Source: Nocardia fluminea (GTDB lineage: Bacteria; Actinomycetota; Actinomycetes; Mycobacteriales; Mycobacteriaceae). Taken from it: DNA of 64,000 bases. Location of the stretch: positions 744,001 through 808,000 of the forward strand of contig NZ_PJMW01000001.1 in assembly GCF_002846365.1 (NCBI RefSeq), in the 5' to 3' direction. Below, one piece after another: positions 9,016 through 17,738 of this stretch. The notes under the pieces were generated by a model. That model saw nothing but the letters and a program-made list of their open reading frames with translations. It did not search any database and was not told where the DNA came from. How positions within the stretch are numbered: position 1 is the first letter of the stretch; each line of letters starts with the position of its first letter. The position numbers were made by a program, and so were the translations under genes.

Positions 9016-10920
9016 TCAGGGGGTGACGATCGGGAAGGCCGGATCGAACTCGTCGAGGAGAGTGCCGAAAGAAGCAAGGACCGATGGATCGCCGGAGATC
9101 GTGATCTTGCCGCTGTCGGCGAGCGGACCCGCGGTCTCCGGCTTCAACAGTGTCGAGACCAGGAACGGCTTCGGCCCGGACACAGTCGCCTGTGGGTCGT
9201 CGGACTTTCCCCGGCGGGCGTTGAGCACGCCGCGACGCACCCACATCGTCCATTGCTCGCCGGCATCGGTGAAATCCAGGTCGATGCGCAGGTCCACCTC
9301 GGCGGCACGTTCGCCGATGACGTGCACCGCGACGAAGTCGAACAGGATGTCGATCGGCATGGCCAAGATGGTGTCCTGGCTGGCGACCACATACGGCGGC
9401 GGCTGAGCGCCCTCGCGCAGTTCGAGTGCGGCCGAGAGGAAGATCCCTCGCCATTGCGGGCCCTCCGCCTGGTAGCCCATCTGCTCGTAGGCGTCGGCTT
9501 GGAGGTCTTTGGCTCGCTGGTTGCCGGGCTGGGCGAACACCAACTTGTGCAGGATCTCGGCCGCCCAGCGGTAGTCCGCTGCCGCGATCGCGCGCTCACC
9601 CTCGGCGAGAATGTTGTCCGCACCCGCGAATTCGACGAACCGGCTCGCCGCGTCCACGGGCGTGTGGGGGTGCAGTGAGACCGGATCGCCGTCCCACATG
9701 CCGAGTTCCTTGGTGTACACCGCGCGCACGTCGTGGTGCAGGGTGCCGTGGTAGCCGCGGTTGGCCCAGTTCCGGCCCAATTCCTCGGGCAGTTCGATCA
9801 CTTCGGCGGCCTCGAGCGGGGTGTAGCCCTTGTTGGCCAAGCGCAGCGCCTGGTCGTGGATGAACTTGTAGGTGTCGCGCTGGGATTCCAGCAGCGCGGT
9901 GACGTTCTCGTTGCCCCAGACCGGCCAGGTGTGCGGGCCGTAGTGGACCTCGACCTCGTCGCCCCACCGCTCCAAGGTTTCGTCGAGATAGCGGGCGAAG
10001 TTGCGGGCGTCGCGGGTGCGCGCGCCGCGCAGCGTCTGGACGTTGTGCAGGGAATGGTTGGCATTCTCGGCGCAGGTCAGCGCCTTCAACTGCGGAATCC
10101 AGATGTGCATCTCCTCCGGCGCCTCGGTGTCGGGGGTGTAGAGGAATTCGAATTCCACCCCCGCGATCTCGCGCCGTTGCCCGGATTCGGTGATGAGGTC
10201 GGTGGGCGAGATGTAGGAGATCGACGGCCCGTTGGTCGACGCGATGCCGATACCGCAGGTGACGAACCCGCGTTCACCGGGTGGGAGCATCGCACCGAAA
10301 GCGTAGAAGCTTCTACGCGCCATGGCATTGCCGGCGACGACGTTCTCACCGATCGCGAACTTGTCGAACTGCAGGCCCGGGGCGATGATGGGCACTTTGC
10401 CCGACGCCACATCCTCGGCCGAGACCACGCCCTTCACACCGCCGTAGTGGTCGACGTGGGTGTGGGTGTAGATCACCGCCGCGACGGGTTTGTCCGTGAC
10501 GTGCTCACGAATGAGGTCCATGGCTTGCCGCGCGGATTCCACACCGGCCATGCAGTCGACGACGATGATGCCGTCCTCACCCTCGATCACCGTCAGGTTC
10601 GCGATGTCGTTGTTCCTGACCTGATACACGCCCTTGGTCACTTCGAACAGCCCGCCCAGGCTGATGAGCTGCGATTGCCGCCACAGGCTCGGATTCACCG
10701 AGTCCGGAACCGGCGGGTCGCCACGGAGGTAGTCGAACGCGGCGGGGTCGAAGACCACCTGGTCGGGATCGGCGTCGGAGTGGACGATGCCGGGAAGCGC
10801 AGTGATGAGCCCCCGCTGCGCATCGGCGAAATCGGCCCGGTTTTCCAGGTCGTAGAGCTGCGTCGCCGCGTGGTTGATCTCGGTTGTCGCGGCACTGGCG
10901 GGCTTCGGCTTCTCGCACAT
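9016..10920 (-). CDS. Alkyl sulfatase (SdsA1-type metallo-beta-lactamase fold)
   Basis: This 634-aa protein has the three-part layout of linear primary alkylsulfatases: an N-terminal metallo-beta-lactamase domain with the THTHVDHYGG zinc motif (His153, His155, Asp157, His158), a middle dimerisation domain (YRWAAEILHKLVFAQPGN), and a C-terminal SCP2-like domain (MPIDILFDFVAVHVIG, DSGKITISGDP). Such enzymes hydrolyse SDS-like alkyl sulfates to the primary alcohol and sulfate. The ATG at 10920 has AGGAGC upstream. The reading frame continues far upstream only as a shadow of the next gene. A 164-bp gap separates it from the ALDH gene, which could oxidise the released alcohol after the ADH step. 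No signal peptide is visible, so it is probably cytoplasmic. Confidence 0.9.
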   Translation of the reverse strand: MCEKPKPASAATTEINHAATQLYDLENRADFADAQRGLITALPGIVHSDADPDQVVFDPAAFDYLRGDPPVPDSVNPSLWRQSQLISLGGLFEVTKGVYQVRNNDIANLTVIEGEDGIIVVDCMAGVESARQAMDLIREHVTDKPVAAVIYTHTHVDHYGGVKGVVSAEDVASGKVPIIAPGLQFDKFAIGENVVAGNAMARRSFYAFGAMLPPGERGFVTCGIGIASTNGPSISYISPTDLITESGQRREIAGVEFEFLYTPDTEAPEEMHIWIPQLKALTCAENANHSLHNVQTLRGARTRDARNFARYLDETLERWGDEVEVHYGPHTWPVWGNENVTALLESQRDTYKFIHDQALRLANKGYTPLEAAEVIELPEELGRNWANRGYHGTLHHDVRAVYTKELGMWDGDPVSLHPHTPVDAASRFVEFAGADNILAEGERAIAAADYRWAAEILHKLVFAQPGNQRAKDLQADAYEQMGYQAEGPQWRGIFLSAALELREGAQPPPYVVASQDTILAMPIDILFDFVAVHVIGERAAEVDLRIDLDFTDAGEQWTMWVRRGVLNARRGKSDDPQATVSGPKPFLVSTLLKPETAGPLADSGKITISGDPSVLASFGTLLDEFDPAFPIVTP

Positions 10921-11084
10921 GAAGCGCTCCTGTCGGGTCCGGGAATCGTCGGGATCGACGATCGTCCGGCATCGCGGAGCTCGCATCACACGAATAGGGT
11001 GAAACCCAGCGATCGAGTCCGGGCGCCCGGCGCTGTCCTTCACCGGCGCGAACGCCGCGAATTCGGTGCCGGGCGCCCGTCCTG

Positions 11085-12527
11085 TCACCTCTCGATGGCC
11101 AGATACTGCAGTTCCTGGTACTCCTCGAGCCCGGTGCTGCCACCTTCGCGGCCCAGCCCGGAGGACTTCATCCCGCCGAAGGGTGCGGCCGGGTCGGAGA
11201 TCGCTCCGGTGTTCACGCCGACCATGCCGGTCTGCAGATCTTCGGCGAATTCCAGGGTGTCGCTGAGGTTTTCGCCGAAGACGTACCCGGCCAGACCCGA
11301 ATCGGTGGCATTGGCCAGGTGGAGCGCCGCTGCCGGGTCTGTGAACGTGCGGATCGCGGCGACGGGGCCGAACACCTCCGAATTCCAGAGGCGAGTTCGG
11401 GTGTCGACGCCGGTCAGGACCGCGGGTTGCAGGAAGTGACCGGATCCCGCGGTGCCGGTTCCGACGGTGTGCAGGTGGGCGCCCTGGCCGACCGCCTCGT
11501 CGATGAGCGCGCTGATCCGGTGCACCGCCGCGCCGTCGATCATCGGTCCGATGCGGGTGGCTGGGTCGAGGCCATCGCCCACCGGCAGCGCGGCAACGGC
11601 GGCGAGGAACCGTTCGGTGAACTCCGCCGCCCGCGATTCGTGGACCAGGAAGCGGTCGGCGGCGACGCAGGTCTGCCCGCCGTTGCGCAGTTTGGCGAGT
11701 ACCGCGCCGCCGACGGCCTTGTCCAGGTCGGCGGATTCCAGGACGACGAAGGGAGCGTTGCCACCGAGTTCCATCGATGCCCGCAGGACGCCTTGTGCGG
11801 CCTGCGTCAGCAGCGTGCGGCCGACTGCGGTGGAACCGGTGAAGGTGAGCTTGCGTAGCCGTGTATCGGAGAGAATCCGTCCCGACACCAGCGGCGCACG
11901 CGAGGTGGTCACACAGTTGACGACGCCCGACGGCACGCCGGCTTCGGCCAGGATCTGCATGAATGACAGTGCGGTGAGCGGGGTTTGGGGCGCGGGCTTG
12001 AGAACGACGGTGCAGCCCGCGGCGAGTGCGGGGGCCACCTTGCGGGTGACCATGGCCAGGGGAAAGTTCCACGGTGTGATCGCGAAAACCGGGCCGACCG
12101 GCAGGGTGCGGACCGCGATGCGGCGTCCTCCGCTCGGCGCGCGGAAGTACGCCCCGCTCCCCCGAGTGGTTTCCTCGGCGAACCAGCGCAGGAACTCCGC
12201 TCCGTAGGCGACTTCGCCCCGCGCCTCGACGAGCGGTTTGCCCATCTCCAGGGTGATCGTGCGGGCGATCCGCTCGGTCTCGGCATGCAGCAGGTGGAAC
12301 GCGCGCAGGAGGATGTCGCTGCGGTGGCGCGGATCGGTGGCCGCCCAGTCCTGCTGTGCGGCGACCGCGGCGTCCAGCGCGGCCAGCGCTGTGGTGTCGT
12401 CGCCGTCGGCGACGGTCGCGATCTCTGTGCCGGTGGCGGGGTTGTGCACCGGCATCGTCGCCGTGCCGTCCACCCACTGGCCGCCGATGAACTGGGCGAC
12501 GGGCAGATCGGAAAGTGTGGTTGTCAT
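11085..12527 (-). CDS. Aldehyde dehydrogenase, succinate-semialdehyde dehydrogenase-like
   Basis: This 480-aa NAD(P)-dependent aldehyde dehydrogenase shows TPWNFPLAMVTRKVAPALAA, FTGSTAVGRTL, the glutamate motif MELGGNAPFVV and the catalytic cysteine in NGGQTCVAADRF, with EVFGPVAAIRTF near the C-terminus. The overall form is that of the GabD/SSADH group, though these oxidise many aldehydes. The start ATG at 12527 overlaps the ADH stop (ATGA) and has GGAG upstream. A longer reading frame to 12668 only overlaps the ADH gene. In the operon it probably oxidises the fatty aldehyde produced by the ADH. Confidence 0.88.
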   Translation of the reverse strand: MTTTLSDLPVAQFIGGQWVDGTATMPVHNPATGTEIATVADGDDTTALAALDAAVAAQQDWAATDPRHRSDILLRAFHLLHAETERIARTITLEMGKPLVEARGEVAYGAEFLRWFAEETTRGSGAYFRAPSGGRRIAVRTLPVGPVFAITPWNFPLAMVTRKVAPALAAGCTVVLKPAPQTPLTALSFMQILAEAGVPSGVVNCVTTSRAPLVSGRILSDTRLRKLTFTGSTAVGRTLLTQAAQGVLRASMELGGNAPFVVLESADLDKAVGGAVLAKLRNGGQTCVAADRFLVHESRAAEFTERFLAAVAALPVGDGLDPATRIGPMIDGAAVHRISALIDEAVGQGAHLHTVGTGTAGSGHFLQPAVLTGVDTRTRLWNSEVFGPVAAIRTFTDPAAALHLANATDSGLAGYVFGENLSDTLEFAEDLQTGMVGVNTGAISDPAAPFGGMKSSGLGREGGSTGLEEYQELQYLAIER

Positions 12528-13648
12528 CGTGGCTCCATGTCGGGTTCGAAGACGATCACCTGACGCACCGCGGCGCCGTCGGCGAGCTGATCCATCGCCT
12601 CGTTGAGATCGTCGAGGCCGATGCGGGCGGAGATCAGTTTCTCGACCGGCAGCTTGCCCGCCCGCCACATCTGCTCGTAGCGCGGAATGTCACGTGCCGG
12701 TACCGCCGAGCCGAGGTAGCTACCGACCACGGTGCGGGCCTCCGCGGTGAACATCAGCGGTGACAGTGTCACGGTGGCCGACGGGGCGGGCAGGCCGACG
12801 GTGACGGTGGTCCCACCGGGAGCGGTGGCCAGAAAGGCGGTTTCGAAGGCGGCGGGGTGTCCGGCGCACTCGATCACGTATCGTGTCCGAATTCCTTGCG
12901 CCGCAACCTGTTCGGGTGTGTAGGTTTCGGTCGCACCGAGTTCGCGGGCGGCTGCGAGCTTGGCGGGCAGTCGGTCGACGGCCACGATGCGCCGCACGCC
13001 GATCGCGGAGGCGGTGAGCAACGCGGCCATGCCGACGCCGCCGAGACCCACCACCATCAGGTCGTCCTCAGGCCCAGGGTCGGCGACGTTGAGCACGGCG
13101 CCGCCGCCGGTGAGGACTGCGCACCCCAGCAGGGCCGCCACCTCCGGGGGCACATCGCGGCCGACCGCCACGACCGAGGCCTGGTCGATCACCGCGTGCG
13201 TGGCGAACCCGGAGACGCCGAGGTGATGACGCACGGGCTGTCCGGCCCGCGACAGTCTGCCGGGGTGGTGCAGGAGTTCGCCTGCCGTGTTCGCCCGGGT
13301 TCCTTCGGTGCAGGGCAACGCACCACCGCGCGCGCAGGCCGCGCACCGCTCGCAACGCGGCAGGAACGACATGACCACCCGGTCACCGACTGTCAGATCG
13401 TCGACCTGGTCGCCGAGTGCCACCACGATGCCCGCCGCTTCGTGGCCGAGCAGCATCGGCAGCGGCCGCACCCGGTTGCCGTCGACCACACTGAGATCGG
13501 AATGGCACACACCAGCCGCTTCGATCCTGACCAGCACTTCGGTCGGACCCGGCTCGTCGAGCTCGAGGTCGTACACCCCGATCGGGCGCGACGACGCGAA
13601 GGGCCGCGGCCGGTCGGGATGATCGAGGACCGCGCCACGGATTCGCAT
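12524..13648 (-). CDS. Zinc-dependent alcohol dehydrogenase
   Basis: This 374-aa medium-chain dehydrogenase has catalytic zinc ligands in GVCHSD and GHEAAG, a structural zinc cluster CERCAACARGGALPC, and the nucleotide-binding turn GLGGVGMAALL. It begins MRIRGAVLDHPDRPRPF. The start overlaps the stop of the upstream acyl-CoA dehydrogenase (TGATG) and its own stop overlaps the ALDH start, so the three genes are translationally coupled. A role in oxidising the primary alcohol freed by the alkyl sulfatase fits the cluster. This is inferred from context. Confidence 0.88.
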   Translation of the reverse strand: MRIRGAVLDHPDRPRPFASSRPIGVYDLELDEPGPTEVLVRIEAAGVCHSDLSVVDGNRVRPLPMLLGHEAAGIVVALGDQVDDLTVGDRVVMSFLPRCERCAACARGGALPCTEGTRANTAGELLHHPGRLSRAGQPVRHHLGVSGFATHAVIDQASVVAVGRDVPPEVAALLGCAVLTGGGAVLNVADPGPEDDLMVVGLGGVGMAALLTASAIGVRRIVAVDRLPAKLAAARELGATETYTPEQVAAQGIRTRYVIECAGHPAAFETAFLATAPGGTTVTVGLPAPSATVTLSPLMFTAEARTVVGSYLGSAVPARDIPRYEQMWRAGKLPVEKLISARIGLDDLNEAMDQLADGAAVRQVIVFEPDMEPR

Positions 13649-14775
13649 CAGATCTCCGCTTCCTGGAGCCCGCCCAGCGCGCCCGACAGGTAGCGCAGGT
13701 GATCGTTCGTGTCGCCCAGGGTGTGTTCGATGGTGGTGAGCCGGGCGGTGTAGTGCCCCACCGGGTATTCGGCGGTCATACCGATGCCGCCGTGCAGCTG
13801 GATCGCCTCTTGGCCGATGTGTTTGCCGGAGAGGTCGATTCGCCGTTTCGCGCGGGAGGCCACCGTCGCATCGACGACTCCGTCCGCCAAGGACATCGCC
13901 GCGAACAGGCTCATGCTGCGGGCCAACTCCAGCGAGACGTACATGTCCGCCGCTCGGTGAGTGAGGGCCTGGAAGGTGCGCAGGGCGACACCGAACTGCT
14001 TGCGGGTCTTCAGATATTCGGTGGTGAGGCGCAAAGCCTCGGCCATCGCACCGACAGCTTCGGCACCGAGTGCGGCCTGCGTCGTGATCACGGCTTCGTC
14101 GATGATCGCACCGGCATCGAGGTCGAGCCCGAGTAGTTCGGCGGGCGCACCACGGAATTCGATCTCGGCGCCACGGCCTCCGCCGTAGGTGCGGTAGGCG
14201 GTGCGCACGACCGCCGGCTCCCGGGCATCGACCAGGAACAACGCGGTCTCGCCGGTGGGTACCAGGGCCGACACGATCAACCGGTCGGCCCGATCGCCCG
14301 AGGACACCGGACTTTTCCGACCCGTCAGCGTCCACCGGCCACCGTTGTCGAGGGCCAAGGTTTCCGGCCGCGTGTCCGGCCAACGCAGGCCGGGCTCGGT
14401 ATGGGCGAAGGCGAACAGCTGCTCGCCGTCGACGATGCCGGGAAGCAGAGCTGCGCGCTGATCCGGCGTGCCGGCGCGGCCGATCACGAGGGCGGGCAGC
14501 AGGGCGCAGTCGAAGATCGGTTCCGGCGCGAGGGTTCGGCCGAGTTCCTCCAGGGCGAGCATCGTTTCGATGGGGCCGGCGCCGACGCCGCCGTCCTCGA
14601 CGGAGACGGTCAGTCCGAGCAGACCGATCTCGGCGAAGTCCGCCCACACCTTCGGATCCCAGCCGGGATCATCGGCGATGACCTCCGCGCGGCGTTCGGG
14701 GGTGTAGTGGCGGGTCAGCACGCTGCGCACCGTGTCGCGCAGCAGCGTCTGCTCAGGGGTGAAGGTGAAATCCAT
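13648..14775 (-). CDS. Acyl-CoA dehydrogenase (FadE27/29-like partner)
   Basis: This 375-aa acyl-CoA dehydrogenase begins MDFTFTPEQTLLRDTVRSVL and includes VSVEDGGVGAGPIETMLALEELG, FQALTHRAADMYVSLELARS and LHGGIGMTAEYPVGHYTARL. It resembles the smaller, divergent subunits of actinobacterial heteromeric ACADs, in which two adjacent genes form one alpha2beta2 enzyme. The partner would be the gene at 14785, only 9 bp upstream. The coding end overlaps the ADH start by one base. Confidence 0.87.
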   Translation of the reverse strand: MDFTFTPEQTLLRDTVRSVLTRHYTPERRAEVIADDPGWDPKVWADFAEIGLLGLTVSVEDGGVGAGPIETMLALEELGRTLAPEPIFDCALLPALVIGRAGTPDQRAALLPGIVDGEQLFAFAHTEPGLRWPDTRPETLALDNGGRWTLTGRKSPVSSGDRADRLIVSALVPTGETALFLVDAREPAVVRTAYRTYGGGRGAEIEFRGAPAELLGLDLDAGAIIDEAVITTQAALGAEAVGAMAEALRLTTEYLKTRKQFGVALRTFQALTHRAADMYVSLELARSMSLFAAMSLADGVVDATVASRAKRRIDLSGKHIGQEAIQLHGGIGMTAEYPVGHYTARLTTIEHTLGDTNDHLRYLSGALGGLQEAEI

Positions 14776-14784
14776 GGCGGTTAC

Positions 14785-15948
14785 TCACAGTCCGAGAATC
14801 GTCGAGGCAATGATGGTGCGCTGCACTTCGTTCGACCCTCCGTAGATGGAAGTCTTGCGGTAGTTCAGGTATCCGGCGATGGTCCGACGCGCCCAGTCAT
14901 CACTGTCCCCCGTCCGGGCCACAGCAGCGGGGCCCGCGATATCGACGAGCAGCTCGGTGACGGCCTGCTGCAGTTCGGTGCCGCGCAGTTTGAGGATCGA
15001 GGAGACGGGATTCGGAGCGCCGTCGCTCGAGCTCGCCGCGACCCGCAGCTGCACCAGCTCGAGTGCCAGCAGCTCGTTGTCGAGATCGGCGATCCGGGCG
15101 GCGAAGCTCGCGTCGTCGAGGAGCGTGCCGGTACCGAGCCTGGTCTGGGCGGCGTATTGCTTCGCCAGCTCCAGGCGGACCTTGGTCTGCCCGACAGCGG
15201 CGATGCCGGTGCGTTCGTTGCCGAGCAGGAATTTGGCGTAGGCCCAGCCGTGGTTCTCCTGGCCGACCAACTGGTCGGCCGGGACGCGGACGTTCTCCAG
15301 GAAGACCTCGTTGACCTCGAAGCCGCCGTCGATCAGCTCGATCGGCCGTACGGTCACGCCGGGGGTGTCCATGGAAAACAGCAGCATCGAGATCCCCGCC
15401 TGTTTCTTGGGGGCGGTGGGATCGGTGCGGACCAGGCAGAACATCCAGTCCGCGCTCTGGGCGGCGGTGGTCCAGGTCTTCTGCCCGTTGACCACGTAAT
15501 GGTCGCCGTCGCGCACCGCGACGGTGCGCAGCGAGGCCAGGTCGGAGCCGGCATCGGGCTCGGAAAAGCCCTGGCACCACCAGATATCGAGGTTCGCCGT
15601 CGCGGGCAGGAACCTTTCCTTGAGCTCGGGCGAGCCGAATTCGGCCAGTACCGGGCCGATCATGTTCGTGTTGAAAGTGAGCGGTTCGGGCACCGAGGCG
15701 AGCTGCATCTCGTGATGCCAGATGTGGTGCTGCACCGCCGACCAGTCCCGGCCACCCCACTCGGCGGGCCAGTGGGGTACGGCCAGTCCGGCGGCGTTGA
15801 GGATGCGCTGGGTGGTGGCGTAGTCGTTCTTGCTCAGCTCGTGCATGTGTCGGGTCCGCCGGCGGATGTCCGCGGGGATCTCACGGCGGAAGAAGGCGCG
15901 CAGCTCGTCGCGGAAGGCGAGCTCGTCCTCGGTGAAGGCCAGTTGCAT
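14785..15948 (-). CDS. Acyl-CoA dehydrogenase (FadE26/28-like partner)
   Basis: This 387-aa acyl-CoA dehydrogenase begins MQLAFTEDELAFRDELRAFF. It has WPAEWGGRDW, CQGFSEPDAGSDLASLRT at the FAD/substrate face, VVNGQKTWTTAAQSADWMFC, and the C-terminal YRKTSIYGGSNEVQRTIIAS helix. It is the first gene of the minus-strand operon ending with the alkyl sulfatase. The frame extends upstream to 16023, but the ATG at 15948 fits the family start and leaves room for the shared promoter. It is divergent from the TetR gene at 16005, with a palindrome between them. Confidence 0.88.
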   Translation of the reverse strand: MQLAFTEDELAFRDELRAFFRREIPADIRRRTRHMHELSKNDYATTQRILNAAGLAVPHWPAEWGGRDWSAVQHHIWHHEMQLASVPEPLTFNTNMIGPVLAEFGSPELKERFLPATANLDIWWCQGFSEPDAGSDLASLRTVAVRDGDHYVVNGQKTWTTAAQSADWMFCLVRTDPTAPKKQAGISMLLFSMDTPGVTVRPIELIDGGFEVNEVFLENVRVPADQLVGQENHGWAYAKFLLGNERTGIAAVGQTKVRLELAKQYAAQTRLGTGTLLDDASFAARIADLDNELLALELVQLRVAASSSDGAPNPVSSILKLRGTELQQAVTELLVDIAGPAAVARTGDSDDWARRTIAGYLNYRKTSIYGGSNEVQRTIIASTILGL

Positions 15949-15955
15949 GGTCCAG

Positions 15956-15966
15956 TATGTTACATA
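15956..15966. promoter_or_regulatory. Palindrome between ACAD operon and TetR gene
   Basis: TATGT-T-ACATA is a perfect 11-bp palindrome just upstream of the ACAD start at 15948 and 38 bp before the TetR start at 16005. It is a good candidate operator for autoregulation and control of the alkyl sulfate operon. The assignment rests on symmetry and position. Confidence 0.45.
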
Positions 15967-16004
15967 GAGATCCACGTGTTTCAAATGGAGGCTGGACCCG
16001 GCGC

Positions 16005-16604
16005 ATGAGCACTTCCTTCGCAACGACCCGATTCGGCACCACGCAGCGCGGTCGGCTCGTCACAGCCGCGCGGACGACGTTCACCACGCACGGCTATCAC
16101 GGCACCACGATGGACGCCGTGAGCGCCGTCGCCGATGTCACCAAACCCGTGCTCTACCGGCACTTCTCACACAAGAGCGAGCTCTACCTCGCGGTGATCC
16201 TGGAGTACCTGGACGACCTCACGAACAGGCTGTGCGACCTTCGCGAAGCGCCCACCTCGGACTTCGACCGGGTGCGGCGCTGCGTGGGAGTTCTCTTCGA
16301 TCTCGTCGAGTCCGGCCCACACTCCACATCAGCGCTGGTTTTCGGTTCCGGTGCCGTCGGCGACCACGCCGTCGAGTCCCGCATCGCCACGGCCCTGGCC
16401 GAATTCGTCGACACGCTGGCCACTCACCTGCACCCGGACGAGGTCCGCCCACAACGGACCCGCCTACTCGCCGCCGGACTCATCGGGGCGACACTGGCCG
16501 CGGCAGACGAATGGCACCGCCTGCGGCAACCGGTATCGCGGCAGTCGGCGCTGGACAGCCTCGCCGGGTGGTACTGCTCGGGGTTGCGCGACAGCGTCGA
16601 CTAA
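16005..16604 (+). CDS. TetR-family regulator of the alkyl sulfate/ACAD operon
   Basis: This 199-aa protein has a TetR helix-turn-helix (RLVTAARTTFTTHGYHGTTM, VSAVADVTKPVLYRHFSHKS) followed by a helical effector domain ending LAGWYCSGLRDSVD. The ATG at 16005 follows GGAGG with a longer than usual spacer. Upstream in-frame GTG/TTG codons lie in the promoter. Divergent placement next to the ACAD operon suggests that it responds to a fatty acyl or alkyl intermediate. Its stop codon overlaps that of the convergent TetR gene. Confidence 0.87.
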   Translation: MSTSFATTRFGTTQRGRLVTAARTTFTTHGYHGTTMDAVSAVADVTKPVLYRHFSHKSELYLAVILEYLDDLTNRLCDLREAPTSDFDRVRRCVGVLFDLVESGPHSTSALVFGSGAVGDHAVESRIATALAEFVDTLATHLHPDEVRPQRTRLLAAGLIGATLAAADEWHRLRQPVSRQSALDSLAGWYCSGLRDSVD

Positions 16605-17197
16605 GCCCGGAGCAGGGCAGCTTGGACGCGGCTCAGCCGCTCCACATCGCCTTGGAATCCCGCGACAGCGTCGTTGTAGAGGAACGCTTCCCACAACCGG
16701 ACCAGGGCGTACGCGAGGGTGGCCCGATCGATGGGCGGCTGATAGCCCTGTTCCTCGGCGCGTTCGAGCAGACCTTCCACGATCGAGACCGCCGCCGGAT
16801 GCACCACTCCGTCGCTGCGGGTGATCACGCGCAGTGCCGAGGTGGATTCCTGATCGAAGTAGGTGCGCAGCGAACCGTCCTCGACGAGCCAGTGAATGGC
16901 GCGGTCGAGGATCTCCACGAGCCGCTCCCCGCCGGTAGCGGTGCTGCGTCGTTCGGCGTAGGCGACCATGCGCTCGAGCTGGCGTGCCAAGGCGGCCCCG
17001 AGTAGCCCGTCCCGGGAACCGAACCACCGGTAGATGCTGGTGCGGCCCAGACCGAGTTGGGCGGCAATGGCATTCGCGTCGACCCGTTTGCCCGCCAGAA
17101 AGACCTGCACGGCGGCGTCCAGCACGTCGTCACGGCTGGCCGCGGCCGGGCGGCCGGGCGCTCGGGTTCCTTCGGTGCGTGCCACGCCCGACAGCAT
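16601..17197 (-). CDS. QsdR-like TetR-family regulator
   Basis: This 198-aa protein has an N-terminal HTH (DDVLDAAVQVFLAGKRVDAN, IAAQLGLGRTSIYRWFGSRD). Its C-terminal region (RLWEAFLYNDAVAGFQGDVE) resembles the QsdR group, named after the Rhodococcus regulator next to the quorum-quenching lactonase gene qsdA. No lactonase lies nearby, so only the family relation is claimed. The gene is convergent with the TetR gene at 16005, with overlapping stops, and is followed by the MarR gene on the same strand. Confidence 0.8.
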   Translation of the reverse strand: MLSGVARTEGTRAPGRPAAASRDDVLDAAVQVFLAGKRVDANAIAAQLGLGRTSIYRWFGSRDGLLGAALARQLERMVAYAERRSTATGGERLVEILDRAIHWLVEDGSLRTYFDQESTSALRVITRSDGVVHPAAVSIVEGLLERAEEQGYQPPIDRATLAYALVRLWEAFLYNDAVAGFQGDVERLSRVQAALLRA

Positions 17198-17217
17198 AGA
17201 GTGCGCCAGGGAGCGAG

Positions 17218-17676
17218 TTATGCGCCGTCGCTGTCATCGCGCAGGGAGTGGATCATGCTCCGCAGGATCCGGAACGCGCCCGCCTGCTCGGTCTCGGTCA
17301 GGCCTGCCAGCATTCTGACCTCGACGGACCGGACCGCGACGGTCGCCTTCTCGAGGCTCCGCCTGCCGCGCGGCGTGAGGCGCGCGGGAAGAACCTTCCC
17401 GACGGGCGCCGCCGCCGGTCGGGTCACATAGCCGTCTCGTTCCAGGGTCTGCAGCAGCACGTTCATCGTCTGCCGGGTGACGAACGCACCCCGCGCGAGC
17501 TCGGAGTTCGACAGGCCCGGTCGCTGTGCCAGCAGTTCGAGGCAGGAGTAGTGCGTCACGCTCATCCCGAGTGGTCGCAGCACTTCCTCCATGGCAACGC
17601 GCAGCGCACTCGACGCCTCTTTCAGCAGGTAGCCCAGTGACGTCTCCAGATCGACGCCGACACCATCTTGACTCAT
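17218..17676 (-). CDS. MarR-family transcriptional regulator
   Basis: This 152-aa winged-helix protein shows LRPLGMSVTHYSCLELLAQR, LSNSELARGAFVTRQTMNVL, a wing (DGYVTRPAAAPVGKVLPARL) and C-terminal dimerisation helices. The start codon lies inside the first of two near-identical palindromes that separate it from the divergent VOC gene, an arrangement typical of autorepressing MarR proteins. It probably represses the VOC gene and itself. Confidence 0.88.
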   Translation of the reverse strand: MSQDGVGVDLETSLGYLLKEASSALRVAMEEVLRPLGMSVTHYSCLELLAQRPGLSNSELARGAFVTRQTMNVLLQTLERDGYVTRPAAAPVGKVLPARLTPRGRRSLEKATVAVRSVEVRMLAGLTETEQAGAFRILRSMIHSLRDDSDGA

Positions 17677-17720
17677 GTCAGTATTCTGACATAGATTGGT
17701 TCGTGTCAGGATACTGACAC
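17676..17720. promoter_or_regulatory. Twin MarR-type palindromic operators
   Basis: TGTCAGTATTCTGACA at 17676-17691 and GTGTCAGGATACTGACAC at 17703-17720 are two copies of the same palindrome, TGTCAG-N4-CTGACA, with centres 28 bp apart. One overlaps the marR start codon and the other sits before the VOC gene. This is strong sequence evidence for cooperative binding by the adjacent MarR protein. Confidence 0.75.
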
Positions 17721-17738
17721 GACGATTAGGAGTTCATC

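Noticed and set aside
10921..12477. Upstream extension of the alkyl sulfatase frame to over 1100 residues
   Set aside because: The extension is Arg/Gly-rich and lies wholly over the aldehyde dehydrogenase gene. The sulfatase start at 10920 has its own ribosome binding site.
13649..14647. Upstream extension of the alcohol dehydrogenase frame
   Set aside because: It overlaps the acyl-CoA dehydrogenase gene in another frame and has no family similarity.
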